Assembly (NCBI RefSeq): GCF_030272615.1
Contig: NC_081410.1
Span: 224,867,415 to 224,931,414 of the forward strand
Length of the DNA: 64,000 nt
DNA from: Cryptomeria japonica
Lineage: Eukaryota > Streptophyta > Pinopsida > Cupressales > Cupressaceae
Direction: 5' to 3'
A model generated the notes under the pieces. The model was given only the letters and a program-made list of their open reading frames with translations, was not told the DNA's origin and did no database searches. Shown here in pieces: positions 1 to 12,558 of this stretch. The first letter of the stretch is position 1, and each line of letters starts with the position of its first letter. Position numbers and translations under genes: made by a program.

Positions 1-7
1 TACCAAT

Positions 8-1623
8 TGAAGAACACAGGTGGACACTAAGAAGGGGGGTGAATCAATATATTTAAAAATTTAACTATGTGTGCAAATACCAAAACTGTAAACTAATTAA
101 GAACACACACACATAAGTCAAACCACAACACAAGATGTATGAGGAAAACCCAATATGGGAAAAACTTTGGTGAGAATAGTTGTTGGAGTCTACTTCTCCA
201 ATCCAGCCTCACAATAAGAAAATTGTTTACAATATGTTTAGGGCACCAACCCCTGATGATTCTAAGAACCAACTCAAGGAGCACTAACCCCTAATCCTTT
301 TTTATCACCTACTCAAGGAGCACTTACCCTTGCTCTGAGCATCCACTCATAGAAATTGCAATGAACAAAAGTTTACAAGTTTATTGTCTTGTTACAAATG
401 TACTTTGAAACTCATATATTTTCTACCTTCTCACTTCTACTCGATCCTTTGCATTTTGCTTTTCTTCTCTTTTACTCTTCTTCGTGTGTCTAGTTGTCTA
501 TTGTTCTCTATCTCAACATCACCTTACTAAAAGTTCTTTGTTCTCTATTTCAGCATCACCTTGCTGAAAATTCTTTGTTCTCTTTTTCAGCATCACCTTG
601 CTGAAAATTCTTTGTTCTCTTTTTCAGCATCACTCGATCAGCTTTGGTCAACTTAGTCAACATTTCATGTGGACCCTTGTGGCAATCAAACTACCAACGT
701 GTCCACAGACTCATCACAACTGCTTAGATTTCATTTTGCCTCCTTATCGGCATGAGTCTTTCCTACGATCAATAAACTATTTTGTTATTCGCATCAGGGA
801 AACTCTCTTTGATCCCCTCTATCTCTTGGATTTTTCTTCCCTCACTGTCATCACTAAGACTCACACAGATGTCCACCAAGAACAGATCCATCGACATGAT
901 ATCAACTATCAGGTAGAGATCATAAATGTTACACCGTAGAACAAAGCCTCTCTGATGTCTTCAGTCAATCAGCAACACTTATTGGTAATAGTCTCTCTAA
1001 TGAGTAACATTGTCAGCCTTATTAGGAAGAGAACAACTATCGGCAAAAGATACAAGAAGTCACATCGAAGAGTAAACTCACTCTGATGAATTTGGTTTGA
1101 CTTCTTACTCACATTGGGGTGACTCAACCTGATGTATCTCCTTGTAGCTCTATCAAAATGACTTTCATTGTCAGATTGACCACTAGGATCTCACATCGCT
1201 TTTTTAACTTACCTCGATGACCATCCATCGAACAGATTCTTCTTGATAGGATTTTAATGCCTTTAGTTCCTCTCGTTGTTCCCAATAGCCTAAGTCATCT
1301 ATTTGTTTCTCTATACTCAATCTGTCGCTATGAGTTACGCAGACAACATTTCCAAAATATCCAAATGGCATCGACCTGACTCTTCTCGATGGTATCGGTC
1401 TCGTTGATTCATTTGTCTCATCTCACTATTCACATCAGGGTGACTTAACCCAATACGCCTCCATGTTCTTTTGTCAGTATAACTTGCACTGTCGGGCTGA
1501 CTTCTAGAATCTCACCCTGGCTATATAATTCATGTCGATGTCAAACTCATCAGCCAAACTCTTCCTGATCAAAACTTCATCGGCCATAATTAGACCGATA
1601 TGCTCATAGGAAGAGCTTCCGAG
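8..1623 (-). repeat. Element D 5' LTR, inner part (U5 side)
   Basis: Bases 1-5 read tacca, on the minus strand TGGTA, the start of a copia-type primer binding site. The sequence beginning tgaagaacac at 8 would then be the inner end of a minus-strand LTR, and it has the gggggtgaatca stretch that copia LTR ends elsewhere in this window also have. The LTR is cut by element A at 1623 and resumes at 8300-8469, where its outer edge reads TGTTGGCATT on the minus strand. Without A the LTR is about 1.79 kb. The body of D would lie to the left of the window. It holds a 37-bp tandem repeat (504-633) and a looser ~350-bp repeated pattern rich in catcgg/gatgt between about 1090 and 1600. No second LTR is visible, so the assignment is inferred. 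Confidence 0.55.
504..633. repeat. 37-bp tandem repeat, about 3.5 copies
   Basis: Units start at 504, 541, 578 and 615. The core is ttctctttttcagcatcacc followed by ttgctgaaaattctttg. The last two full units differ at only a few positions; the first is more diverged. It lies within the LTR assigned to element D. Confidence 0.9.
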
Positions 1624-2670
1624 TGTTGGTATTTTGGTATGGTTTTGTCATTTATGTCAACACCTACTAAAACACTAGCACTATGGAGATCTAGAAGCAT
1701 TCACCAGCAAGCAAGTAACTATTGCACAGTTACTGGTATATGGTTCACCGGCAGGATATAATGATCACCGGCACTTGGAATGATATGGAAGACACCTGGT
1801 AATGTTGAAGACATCATGTGGACATCTTATCCTAATGAATTAATCATTGGTATATTCATATTTGCATATTTTCTTTTATCGGCAAATAGCTCCAGGGTTA
1901 CCTAGGGTTACACCGATAGGTTTATCTTTTCCAGATCAGCATGGCACGCTAAGGAAATGATTAATTATTGTTGTAAATGAATTAAGCCGACATGTTCAAT
2001 CGGTTATTGCATCAGACATTATATTGTTTATTGTAATATCTTGTAGAGCTGACCTACTAAAATTGGTCTTAGGTTATGGTGTAAATGTAAGATCTTAATT
2101 GTAAGATCGAATGTGGGAATGCGAAAAAGAATTATGTGAAGGTATATGTGAGATTAAGCAGAGCTATACACGAAGACATCATTTGAAGGTGAAGTTAGGT
2201 TTTTGTGAAATCATATCAGCATTACACCGGTACTGAATACAGCATATGAAGATGTTATTTTGTGCAGTACATTCTTATTGGATTTAACCATCCAACTATA
2301 GTCAGTGTGACTCCCATTTTGTGATTGAGCAGTGAGCTCTAGGCTATTGGCCTTTCTGCATGTGCAGACCCCATTTATGTACACTTACTATCTGTAGTAG
2401 TATCATTTGATTGTGGGTAAGGTTTCCCACCATGGTTTTTCCCCTTAGAGGGTTTCCACGTACAAATATTGGTGTCATGTGTTGTGGATGACTTTGTGTT
2501 TATGTTTTATGCATTAATCTTTACCGATATAGCTATTAACTGTTAAAACTGTCTACCAGCACACTTAACTAGTTTACCGGTATTAACCATTAAGTTGGTT
2601 AAGTTGTTTTTGTTTTGAATTTATTTGACAACTGATTCACCCCCCTCTCAGTTGTCTCTGGGACCTAACA
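1624..2670 (+). repeat. Element A 5' LTR
   Basis: 1047 bp, from TGTTGGTATT to GGACCTAACA. It matches 7246-8294 throughout. The likely TATA box, tataaat in the 3' LTR (7702-7708), the solo LTR (22398-22404) and element C (60973-60979, minus), is tgtaaat here at 2080-2086. A's upstream promoter copy is therefore altered. Confidence 0.96.
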
Positions 2671-2672
2671 AT

Positions 2673-2684
2673 TGGTATCAGAGC
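2673..2684 (+). other. Primer binding site of element A
   Basis: TGGTATCAGAGC, two bases after the 5' LTR, is the usual copia primer site complementary to the 3' end of initiator methionine tRNA. Confidence 0.92.
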
Positions 2685-2726
2685 CAAGTCCTCTTTTGCG
2701 GAAGTTTAACAACCTGAGGAGATCCA

Positions 2727-5700
2727 ATGTCTACTAATTATTTCAGGAAGGACAGTCCTAAACTTGATGGAACCAATTATGGCATACGAAAGATCAGAAT
2801 GGAGACACATCTAAATTGCATTGGCAAAGATGTCTGGGAGGTTACAAAGAAAGGTTACACTATTGATGTAGCTGGTCAGCCCAGTCCAACTACCTTGGCT
2901 AAAGATGAGGAAAATGATTGCAAAGCAAGAGAAGCACTTTTGAGTGCATTATCAGATCAACAAATCATGGGATTATCAGACAAGTCTATTGCTAAAGCTA
3001 TTTGGGATCATTTGGAAACACTGAATGAAGGAGATTCCACAGTCAAAATTGCAAAACTTGAAAGCTTCTGGGTCAGGTATGAACATATGAAAATGGAAGA
3101 AGATGAAAGGATTTCTGCTTTTATGGAAAGAGTAAATGAAATTGTTTTGGGTATTAAATGTTGTGGAGGAACCTTAAGTGAGGATGAAATTGTTTCAAAA
3201 ATCTTAAGAGGATTGCCACCGGCATATAAAATGAAGGTTATTGTTATAAATGAGTTAAGAACAATGCCTAATACATCAGTAACTAGGGATACATTGATTG
3301 GAAAACTTTCAACCTTTGAAATTGAAGAATTTGGTCTTGTTGCTACTATAAAGACAAATTTAGCCTTTAAAGCATCAACATCATCTACTCCATCATTTGA
3401 CAAATCTGATTGGAAAGCCTTTTATGCAAGAGAACTTGAAGAAAGCCGGAAAGAAAATGAAGAACTCGAAGCACTATTTGCAAGGAAAATGCCTAAAGGT
3501 CCAACTGGAAGTAGGTACGAAGGTAAAGCACCCTTTAAATGTTTTAACTGCAATAAGATTGGTCATATGGCTTCGAGATGCCCTGATAGACATGCTAGAC
3601 GAAGAGAAGAAGCTAGAAGGATATACAAGCCCAATCCTGAATATCAGAGATATAGATTTAAGAAGAACAAAGACAAATCTTATTACATTGCTGATGAAGG
3701 TGTGACTGATGATTCTAATGAGGATCCGGCAGAAAATGGATGGGTTTTTGTTGCTATAACAGAAGATCAACAGGCACCTACTGCTCAACCGGTAGAGCAA
3801 GCCCTAGCAGCTAAAGTTGAAATAAAGGATGAATGGATCATTGACTCAGGATGCTCACATCATATGACAGGAGACAAAGGTAAATTCTTGAACTTTCAAG
3901 AATACAATGGAGGTTTAGTAAGATTTGGAGATGACAAAGCCTATTCAATCAAAGGTAAGGGTACAATATCTCTTGATGGTAGGCATAACACTGACAATGT
4001 CTACTATGTTGAAGGATTAAAGCATAGTCTTTTAAGTGTTGGTCAACTAGTTGAGAAAGGATTTCAGTTACAATTTAAAAATGGAAAATGCAAAATCATG
4101 AATAGAACTGGTTTGGAAATTGCAACCGGTAATCAGACTAGAGGTAATATCTTTCATTTGAATAACAGTGAAAAGACATGCTTGATTTCCCATATAGATG
4201 AAAGTTGGTTATGGCATAAGAGACTCTGTCATGTAAACTTTGATTGCATGGTAAAGATCAATACTTCTAAGGCAGTTAGAGATCTACCTAAAATTGTCAA
4301 ACCTCAGAACACAATAAGCAAGGAATGTCAATTTGGAAAACAAGTTAGAGCTAGTTTCAAAAGTATTCTAGAAAAATACAATAATTCTCTTGATTTGATT
4401 CACACTGATTTATGTGGTCCAGCTAGAACTAAAATCTTACAAGGTGATAGATATTTCATGCTAATCATTGATGACTATTCTAGAATGTGTTGGGTTACTT
4501 TTCTCAGAGAAAAATCAGAAGCACTTGGAAAGTTCAAACAATTCAAAGCAATGGTTGAAAATGAAACCGGTAAGAAAATCAAATGTTTAAGATCAAATCA
4601 AGGAGGAGAATTCACATCTAAGGACTTTAATACATTCTATGAAGTGAATGGAATCAAAAGACAGTTATCAACACATCGGACACCACAACAGAGTGGAGTT
4701 GTTGAAAGGAAAAACAGAACTATCTTGGATGCAGCAAGAAGTATGTTATCTGAAGCAAATTTACCACATGTGTATTGGAGAGAAGCAGTCAGCATAGTGG
4801 TCTATACATTCAATAAAGTTCACATCAAAGGTGAAACCGGTAAGACCCCTCATGAACTATGGTTTGGTAATACTCCTACTCTTAAGTATTTCAAAAATTT
4901 TGGAAGTAAATGTTATATCAGAAGAGATGATTATATTGGCAAATTTGATCCTAGAAGTGATGAAGGAATATTTATTGGTTATTCATCTAAGAGCAAGGCA
5001 TATAGATGTTTTAACAAGAGATTGCAGAAAATTGTTGAGAGTACAAATGTAAATATTGATGAGCAATTCAGAGGAACTTCAAGGTATATAGACTCTGAAC
5101 TGGCAACAGAAATTTTGACAAATGAACCTACTCTAAATCAACCAGTACATAATGAAGATCCAGTTACCCTGGTACCATTTGAGGATTCCACAGTAATTGA
5201 AGAACAACAACAAACTAAGACACCCTGGTATGTAAGGTTGAATCATTCTGAAGATCAAATAATTGGAAATAAATTTAAAGGAGTTATGACAAGAGGAAGA
5301 TTGGCAAATGAAGAGGTATGTCTTATTTCTCAAATAGAACCATCATCTTTTAATGAGACATGTGAAGATAAATTTTGGATTAAAGCTATGGAAGAAGAAT
5401 TAAAACAAATTGAGAAAAATAACACTTGGACATTAGTTCCCCAGCCTAAAGATAAAAATGTAATTGGAACCAAATGGGTATTCAGAAACAAACTTAATGA
5501 AGATGGTAAGGTTGTCAGAAATAAAGCAAGACTAGTGTGTAAGGGATATTCTCAGAAAGAAGGAGTTGATTACAATGAAACCTTTGCACTAGTAGCTAGA
5601 ATTGAGGTAGTCAGATTATTCTTGGCTTTTGCAGCACACAAGAACTACAAAGTTTATCAAATGGATATTAAATGTGCATTTTTGAATGGAGATCTTGAAA

Positions 5701-6872
5701 AGGAAGTATACATTGAACAACCTGATGGATTTTCTTTGACAGATGACAATGACATGGTTTGCAGATTAAGGAAAGCTCTGTATGGACTGAAACAAGCCCC
5801 AAGAGCTTGGTATGCAAGATTGGATAAGTATCTTTTAAAGATTGGTTTTACTAAAGGAAATGTAGATAGCAATTTATATTACAAAATAACTAATGATGAC
5901 ATCTTGATTATAGAAGTATTTGTTGACGATATAATCTTTGGAGGAGAAGATGGATTACGTAAGGAATTTTCTATTAAAATGCAGCAAGAATTTGAAATGT
6001 CTATGATTGGTGAAATAAAATTCTTTTTAGGATTGCAGATTTCATAGATTGACAAAGGTATATTTTTGAGTCAATCCAAGTACTTGAAAGAGTTACTAAA
6101 GAAATTTGGGATGGATAATTCTAAACCGGTAAGCACACCTATGACTACAAATGACAAATTATCTCAAAGGGATGAATCTACACCTGTTAATCCAACTAGA
6201 TACAAATCTATGATAGGAGGTTTATTGTATTTAACACAAACCAGACCTAATATTATGAATGCAGTATGTATTGTTTCAAGATTTCATTGTAATCATAGAG
6301 AAAATCATGAATCAACAGTAAAAAGGATTTTCCGGTACTTACAAGGCACTATAAATCTTGGATTATGATATCCTAGAGATGAAAACTTTGAATTATGTGC
6401 ATACACATATGCAAATTGGGCAGGAGATGTGGATTATAGAAAAAGCACCACCGGTGGAGCATTCTTTCTTGGAAAGAGAATAGTTTCTTGGTTGAGTAAG
6501 AAATAGAGTTGTACATCTTTATCAATAGCAAAATCAGAATATGTTGCAGCAACAACTAACTGTATACAGGTAATATGGCTTAAGCAAATGTTGAAAGACA
6601 TAAAGGTAAAATGCAAGGAACCTATTACCATATATTGTGATAACACTGCAGCAATTGATATATCTAAGAATCCAGTACTACATTCTAAAACAAAACATGT
6701 TTCTATCAAACTGTATTTTCTAAAGGAAAAAGTTCAAGAAAAGGAGATAAAACTAGTTTATGTGAACACTAAAGAATAGCTTGCAGATATTTTCACAAAA
6801 CCTTTGCCTAAGGAGACTTTTGAATATCTCAGAGATCAGCTTGGAGTCATACCACCACTGGTAGAGACTTAG
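2727..6872 (+). pseudogene. Element A gag-pol polyprotein, four premature stops
   Basis: A single frame of 1381 codons in copia order encodes the capsid and the enzymes for reverse transcription and integration. The N-terminal ~260 residues are a UBN2-type gag. A CCHC zinc knuckle (CFNCNKIGHMASRC) lies near residue 272 and the aspartic protease motif DSG near 373. The gag-pre-integrase and HHCC region follow, then an integrase core with acidic positions near residues 560, 622 and 658 (HTDLCG, SNQGGE, VVERKN). RT contains a KALYGLKQAPRAWY block and FVDD near residue 1065. RNase H occupies the C-terminal ~200 codons and the frame ends near FTKPLP. There are no frameshifts. Stops interrupt it at 6045 (TAG), 6366 (TGA), 6504 (TAG) and 6777 (TAG), all in the RT end or RNase H. 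The first 1106 codons are open. The start lies 56 bases after the LTR. The copy is unlikely to be autonomous. Confidence 0.95.
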
Positions 6873-7245
6873 ACAGTTTTTGATTGTCATCAACCGGCAG
6901 AATTAATAGACAAATCTTTTACTCCGGTCTTTGATGAGGAAGCTACTTCTCAGGGGGAGTAGTTGGTATTTTGTATATGAACTTGGTATTAATGTAACTT
7001 TGGCATTTGATGTCAAAGGGGGAGAGATATCTATGGAAAAACATATTATCTTTTGGAGAAATTGGTATGGAAACTTTGGAAAACACATGTTGCTCCCAAG
7101 GGGAGAAATTATTGTTTGGGAGAGACTATTACTCTCTGTATTCTGGTTATGATCTTTTTTGGAGATTGTTGGTATTTGGCATTTCTGTTTTGGCACTTTG
7201 ATGGTTTTTCCATCTTGTGTTGCCATCAATGCCAAAGGGGGAGAT
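6873..7245 (+). other. Element A 3' untranslated region with repeated polypurine-like tracts
   Basis: No coding function seen. It contains several copies of a junction-like motif: cagggggagtagttggtatt at 6952, caaagggggagagat at 7014, a ccaaggggagaa tract at about 7097, gagattgttggtattt at 7161, and the true junction at 7234-7250. These look like decayed duplicates of the polypurine tract plus LTR start. Confidence 0.7.
7234..7244 (+). other. Polypurine tract of element A
   Basis: AAAGGGGGAGA ends one base before the 3' LTR (TGTTGG at 7246). This is the plus-strand priming site expected at this position. Confidence 0.9.
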
Positions 7246-8294
7246 TGTTGGTATTTTGGTATGGTTTTGTCATTGATGTCAAAACCTACTAAAACACTAG
7301 CATTATGGAGATCCAGAAGCATTCACCGGCAAGCAAGTAACTATTGCACAGTTACTGGTATATGGTTCACCGGTAGGATATAATGATCACTGGAACTTGG
7401 AATGATATGGAAGACACCTGGTAATGTCGAAGACATCGTGTGGACATCTTATCCTAATGAATTAATCATTGGTATATTCATATTTTCATATTTGCTTTTA
7501 CCGACAAATAGGTCCAGGGTTACCTAGGGTTACACCGGCAGGTTTATCTTTTCCAGATCAGCATGGCACGCTAAGGAAATGATTAATTATTATTGTAAAT
7601 GCATTAAGCTGACATGTTCAATCGGTTATTGCATCAAACATTATATTGTTTATTGTAATATCTTGTAGAGCCGGCCTACTAAAATTGGTCTTAGGTTATG
7701 GTATAAATGTAAGATCTTAATTGTAAGATCGAATGTGGGAATGTGAAAAAGAATTGTGTGAAGGTATATGCGAGATTAAGCAGAGCTATACACGAAGACA
7801 TCATTTGAAGGTGAAGTTAGGTTTTTGTGAAAGCATATCAGCATTACATCGGTACTGAATCCAGCATATGAAGATGCTATTTTGTGCAGTACATTCTTAT
7901 TGGATTTAACCATCCAACTGTGGTCAATGTGATTCCCATTTTGTGATTGAGCAGTGAGCTCTAGGCTATTGGCCTTTCTGCATGTGCAGACCCCATTTAT
8001 GTACACTTACTATCTATAGTAGTATCATCTGATTGTGGGTAAGGTTTCGCACCATGGTTTTTCCCCTTAGAAGGTTTCCACGTACAAATATTGGTGTCAT
8101 GTGTTGTGGATGACTTTGTGTTTATGTTTTATGCATTAATCTTTATCGGTATAGCTATTAACTGTTAAAACTATCTACCGGCACACTTAACTGGTTTACT
8201 AGTATTAAGCATTAAGTTGGTTAAGTTGTTTTTGTTTTGAATTTATTTGACAATTGTTTCACCCCCCCCTCTTAGTTGTCTCCGAGACCCAACA
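7246..8294 (+). repeat. Element A 3' LTR
   Basis: 1049 bp, from TGTTGGTATT to ACCCAACA, matching 1624-2670. It carries an intact candidate TATA box, tataaat, at 7702-7708. It is followed by the target duplication ccgag. Confidence 0.96.
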
Positions 8295-8299
8295 CCGAG

Positions 8300-8469
8300 A
8301 GCATTCCCCAAATTGGCCAGAGTCTCACCGATCTGATCTCTTGTCATTCTTCTCATCGATAAGACTTTCCAAGGTCTCACAGATCTTCTTCTCTTGCTAT
8401 TTTGATCTCTCCAAGTCTCTCCACTACATATCCTCAATGGTTGACATCAATGCCAATCTAATGCCAACA
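8300..8469 (-). repeat. Element D 5' LTR, outer end
   Basis: This is the continuation of the D LTR after the insertion of A. On the minus strand the LTR begins TGTTGGCATT at 8469, and within ~30 bases comes GGCATTGATGTC, resembling the start of A-family LTRs. The flank beyond, aactt at 8470-8474, would be one copy of D's target duplication; the other is outside the window. Confidence 0.5.
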
Positions 8470-9064
8470 AACTTTACTTCTTATATTTTAAATGAAACTC
8501 AATAGATAACTTGTAAAAGCTCAAAGACTTAAAACAATCTTAACTCAACTAATTCCCAATTTTTGAATTTCTAAAGCAATTCAAAGATTACTTGTAAAGA
8601 CTCAAAAGTTCTTCAATATTCAGCAACAATGAATATAACAAACTTTAATCATTCAAGAACATATGATACCAATGACATAAGAACATCCATACCACATAAA
8701 AGATTGCACTCAAAACAAAGTTTGAATTCCAAGCTTATCTCCTTCTTGATTAAATGTCAAATTAACAAAAAGAACACAAAGTCTCCATTTGCTTTTCCCT
8801 TGGGTAGCGTTTTGTTGCATAAACATAGATGGAAAAAAGATCTTTTTTACAATAATAACCCCCATATATATAGAAGAGAGGTACAACATGAAAATAGGAA
8901 ATTATAACTAATTCTAAGGCTAGGTCAAAAGAAGTGTTCAAGTTGACTTAGGACTTGTGCACCTGCTGCACAAGAGTAATTACAGAAAGAAACCTTAGGT
9001 GTTGATGGATAAAATGAAATGCAACTAGGAAAAACATGAAAATGACTAAGTGGCATGATCCCTT
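8470..9064. other. Non-coding stretch downstream of frame E
   Basis: AT-rich sequence with no recognisable coding or repeat signal. It lies directly after the last stop of E on the minus strand, so it is probably E's 3' untranslated part. The other end of element E was not located here. Confidence 0.4.
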
Positions 9065-11420
9065 CTAGAACTCCTCAAACTTATAAAAAGCATTCTTCAT
9101 TTGAATTCCATCAGGTTCCTTGGTATTGCTTGTGATAACCTTGACCCTGGTGATGGAATATTCCAAGTCAGTGCAACACTTCTTGTGCTTCCTCAAAATA
9201 GTATCCTGAAAATCCAAAACGAACCAGAGATCAACCAATTTATTAATTGAGGATAAAGAGAAATTCACCCTATCAACCTCCGTAGTCACGAGTAAGATTA
9301 ATAATTTGATGATTTCATTCGTATCAATTACTTTTTCATTCTCATAAAAGGAGGCACATGGAAACTCATAGATTTTTGTTGCAATCTCTTTCTTCTTATC
9401 CACACATTTTTTTAGTGTCTTCCCCATATCCATGACTAGGTGCTCAAGAATATTCATTCAATGCTCCAAGGCCTCTCATTTCTCAATGTAAATGCACCAC
9501 AAATGGAGGACACCATCTTGGATGAGATCATCTGAATCATAATCTTCAAACTTCAACCAGGCTTCAAAATCCTTTTCTTGTGTTTCAAGCTCCTGGGAAA
9601 AGACTTATATGGTGTTATCTATCTCTTCCCTCACTACATCAAGGTTACTAATGATGGTGTAGGCTGAACCTAAGAGTCGTGTTCCCTGACTCAAAACCCA
9701 ATCCATCCATTCTCCTACATCTTTGCATAGTGATGTTGCTTGCTCAACTTTTTTAACAACCTATTCATCCAAGGATGAAGCTACTAGTTCAACAGTTTCT
9801 GAAGACTTGGTTACTTTAATAAGAATTAAGGTGAGTTGCTCAATTCGTGCTTTGGGTTGTTCTTTCTTGACCTTATCTTCATCATACCTTGCAACAAGAG
9901 CTTCCAAAGCTGATATGGCATCACCTAAAGCATAATCATGAGTTTTTTTTCCCAACTCAATCCTTTGAATGATAGTTTGAATCTTAGACTTGACCAATAA
10001 CTACATCTGGAGGAGGAACAACAACCTCAGCATACTTGCTCCTATTCTTGTCAACCTTTACCCTTGCAAAGTTTTATCTTTCTTAACTGTTGGCAGGTGT
10101 TTTGAAACACTCACCAACAGTCAAGTAGTTTATGTGAATACTCACCACCTCTCCTAAAAAATAGTAAGTTTTGGAAAACTAACTACTCCAAGGTCTCTAT
10201 ACTTGAGTCTCGATGGTGATGGGCAGCTCAGTAGTTGATATGATTGTACCTATCAAGGGAGGGATGTTGGTGATAACTACACACTTTAGATTATCTATTT
10301 TTTGTATTTTTTTAATTTCTACTCTCTCAAAAATAAACAATAAAAGATAGATCAAGAGAACAAGGAAATAACAATGAAATTGATACAATAACAACTGAAT
10401 TATCCACACGATTAGTATTTTGTAATCCAAATATTATCAATACCACTAGATCAGCATTCAAATAATGAACTCCAAAAAATATATAAAGTCAGACAACTTT
10501 ATACACCAATGGAAATGAATATCACCAAACCAATAATCACCTTATCAATTTAATCCTCATATATCATTTGCATGCGTAATATGATTCATATAATAATAAA
10601 GTATCCAAAATAATTACTTGTTGATTGAAATGATAGAAGTTACCAGATCATGAAGAACACAATCACATAGAACACACAAGTAGATCAGGAAATCCACAAG
10701 ATGCTTTTTGTATTAAACTTCAAAGAGTATCACAAAATCTTCTAAACTCATAAAAATCTGCATAAAAATCTCTAAAAATGTACCTCAAATCATCAATTCG
10801 CGGACCCTTACAATGAAATAACTCCAATTTATAGAGTTTTTTGGTCCTACTTTCTAGGAAATAAACCTACTTAAAAAAAAGCACTACCAAATCAAGGAGT
10901 TGCAATTGACATGCAAGCCTCTTCCTTGAACTCCAGTTAATTACTATGAAACTGCGACTGGGTGACCACTACGAAAAACGGTGCTCCATGAACCAACACT
11001 TTGTAACATGTAAAATTTTGCCCAATAGGAGAAGTATAAGTTGATGTGGCAGTTGAAGTCCCAGTTGTAGCGGCAGCCAAACTCCTTCAAAAATGCATGC
11101 ACTATCTTTGGCAACTGTATGTTTATCTTTTACTTGTTTTTAAAGTTCTTATAGTACCTAATGAAGCATGCAACTGTCTCAGCAGGAGGATCGACAACGT
11201 ACTTGACTCTGAACTTGAACTTCTTCAAAACCTCCTTTTCCTTCTTTTGTCTATCCACCAACTCATTTATCATTCCTTCAGCCTGTTGACACTGAGACAC
11301 CAAATATGTATATTTGTTCCTTAACTCAACACTGAACTCAACAGTGGGTGCAAAATGATGTGTTGCATATGAGTCCCACTGATTGAGTACATTGTCTTCT
11401 TTCAAATGTCCACTACTAAG
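9065..11420 (-). pseudogene. Frame E, C-terminal part (unrecognised element protein)
   Basis: The minus-strand reading frame continues the one that ends at 54853. Across the M insertion the frame joins without change when one copy of ctaag is removed. The segment at 11130-11420 is charged and coiled-coil-like. The segment at 9761-9997 is also helical and lysine/glutamate-rich. The last part, 9065-9457, ends in a TAG-terminated stretch of 130 codons. Between about 10.0 and 11.05 kb the frame is broken by many stops and I see no domain; part of that may be inserted DNA. No known family is recognised. The position after a proline/threonine-rich middle is comparable to the coiled-coil tail of the Q protein, so a role in particle assembly or nucleic acid binding is possible but not shown. 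Confidence 0.5.
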
Positions 11421-12545
11421 TGTACTCGGGGGTAAAATAAGTGTAAATTGCATAATCAGATATCAAAGAGTGAATCACAACTCTAATCTAATCAATATTA
11501 CTCCTAAATTACAATGGAATAATGCAAAATCAATTGAATTATGAAATGAAACTAATTAAAAGATCCCTCAATTGAAATAGAAAGGCTTCCATTGCTCTTC
11601 TCCATTGTTGTTGATGTAGGTGGCTCTCAAGTATTGCACTTGATTTCTTGCATAAGTTGAACAACAATTTTGAAGACTATGATTCTATGATTCTAACTTG
11701 AATTGAGAAACTGATGTTTAATTTATAGATTTTCAACAAAAAGGGGGTGAGAAATAGAACTCAAGTGTTGATTGATAGATAATTGAGATTGATTGATCAA
11801 TTAACAAAGTTGATTGATTTGTTAACTCAATAGATTGGAGAGTGAACTAAATAGATTGGCTAGTAAACTCAATTGAGTGATTAGTAGACTAAATTGACTA
11901 GGGAGATTACTGAATAGATGGATTAGTCAGAAAAAGGTGATTGAGAGTTAAAAAGGATGATTGATGAGTTAACTGATTAGACAACTAATTTGATCAATCA
12001 GTTCTAATTTTAGCATGTGTTGTAGGATTTTGAAATTGAATTTGATTTCCATTTTTAATTTGGATTTGAATTTGGTCATTCGAATGTTGAAATGCACATG
12101 AAATTAACTGAAATTCAAATTTGGTAAAATGTGAATTTGGAAGAAATGAAATTAATTGAAATGAAGTGAAATTGGAATTTGGGGGAAAATGAAATGAAAT
12201 TAGATGAAATTAATTGGAATTATAATTTGGGGAATTGGAGGAATTTAATTAATTAATTTAAATGATTTAAATGAAATTATTTAAACTTAGGAGATTGAAT
12301 TAATTAAATAATAAAGATTATTTAACTAAGGAATAAATCATAATTAATTAAACAAATAATATTTAATTAATAATTGAGATAGGGTTAATTGATTAAATGA
12401 TGAAATGATAGAAATTTGATAATTAGTAATAGTCAAGGGTGATGATTAGAAAAATGTTTAATTTAATCAAATAATTAAAGAATTACTTAATTAAATAGAC
12501 AAATAATTAGTGTAGAATTATTGAGACATTTTTTAGGTGTCTACA
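11421..12545 (-). repeat. Element M 3' LTR
   Basis: 1125 bp. On the minus strand it runs from TGTAGACACC to CGAGTACA. It matches 53781-54852. A ~50-bp segment near 12290-12350 is absent from the other LTR. The candidate TATA box is at 11721-11727 (minus TATAAAT). Confidence 0.93.
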
Positions 12546-12558
12546 TTTGCCCCTCCTT
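12546..12558 (-). other. Polypurine tract of element M
   Basis: The minus strand reads AAGGAGGGGCAAA directly before the 3' LTR start TGTAGACACC. Confidence 0.8.

Larger units (their letters stand above)
1624..8294 (+). mobile_element. Element A: near-complete Ty1/copia retrotransposon
   Basis: A 6671-bp element in a 5-bp target duplication, ccgag, at 1619-1623 and 8295-8299. It has two ~1.05-kb LTRs with TG...CA ends, a methionine-initiator-type primer binding site two bases after the 5' LTR, one gag-pol frame in the copia order (gag, protease, integrase, RT, RNase H) and a polypurine tract directly before the 3' LTR. By eye the first 200 bases of the two LTRs differ at about 10 positions, so it is not a very recent insertion. 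It sits inside the LTR of element D. The solo LTR at 21931 and element C at 60348 belong to the same family. Confidence 0.97.

Noticed and set aside
10265-10998. Possible solo LTR (TGTTGG at one end, CCAACA at the other)
   Set aside because: The flanks aggga and ctttg do not match, no LTR partner is present, and E's frame does not clearly rejoin across it.
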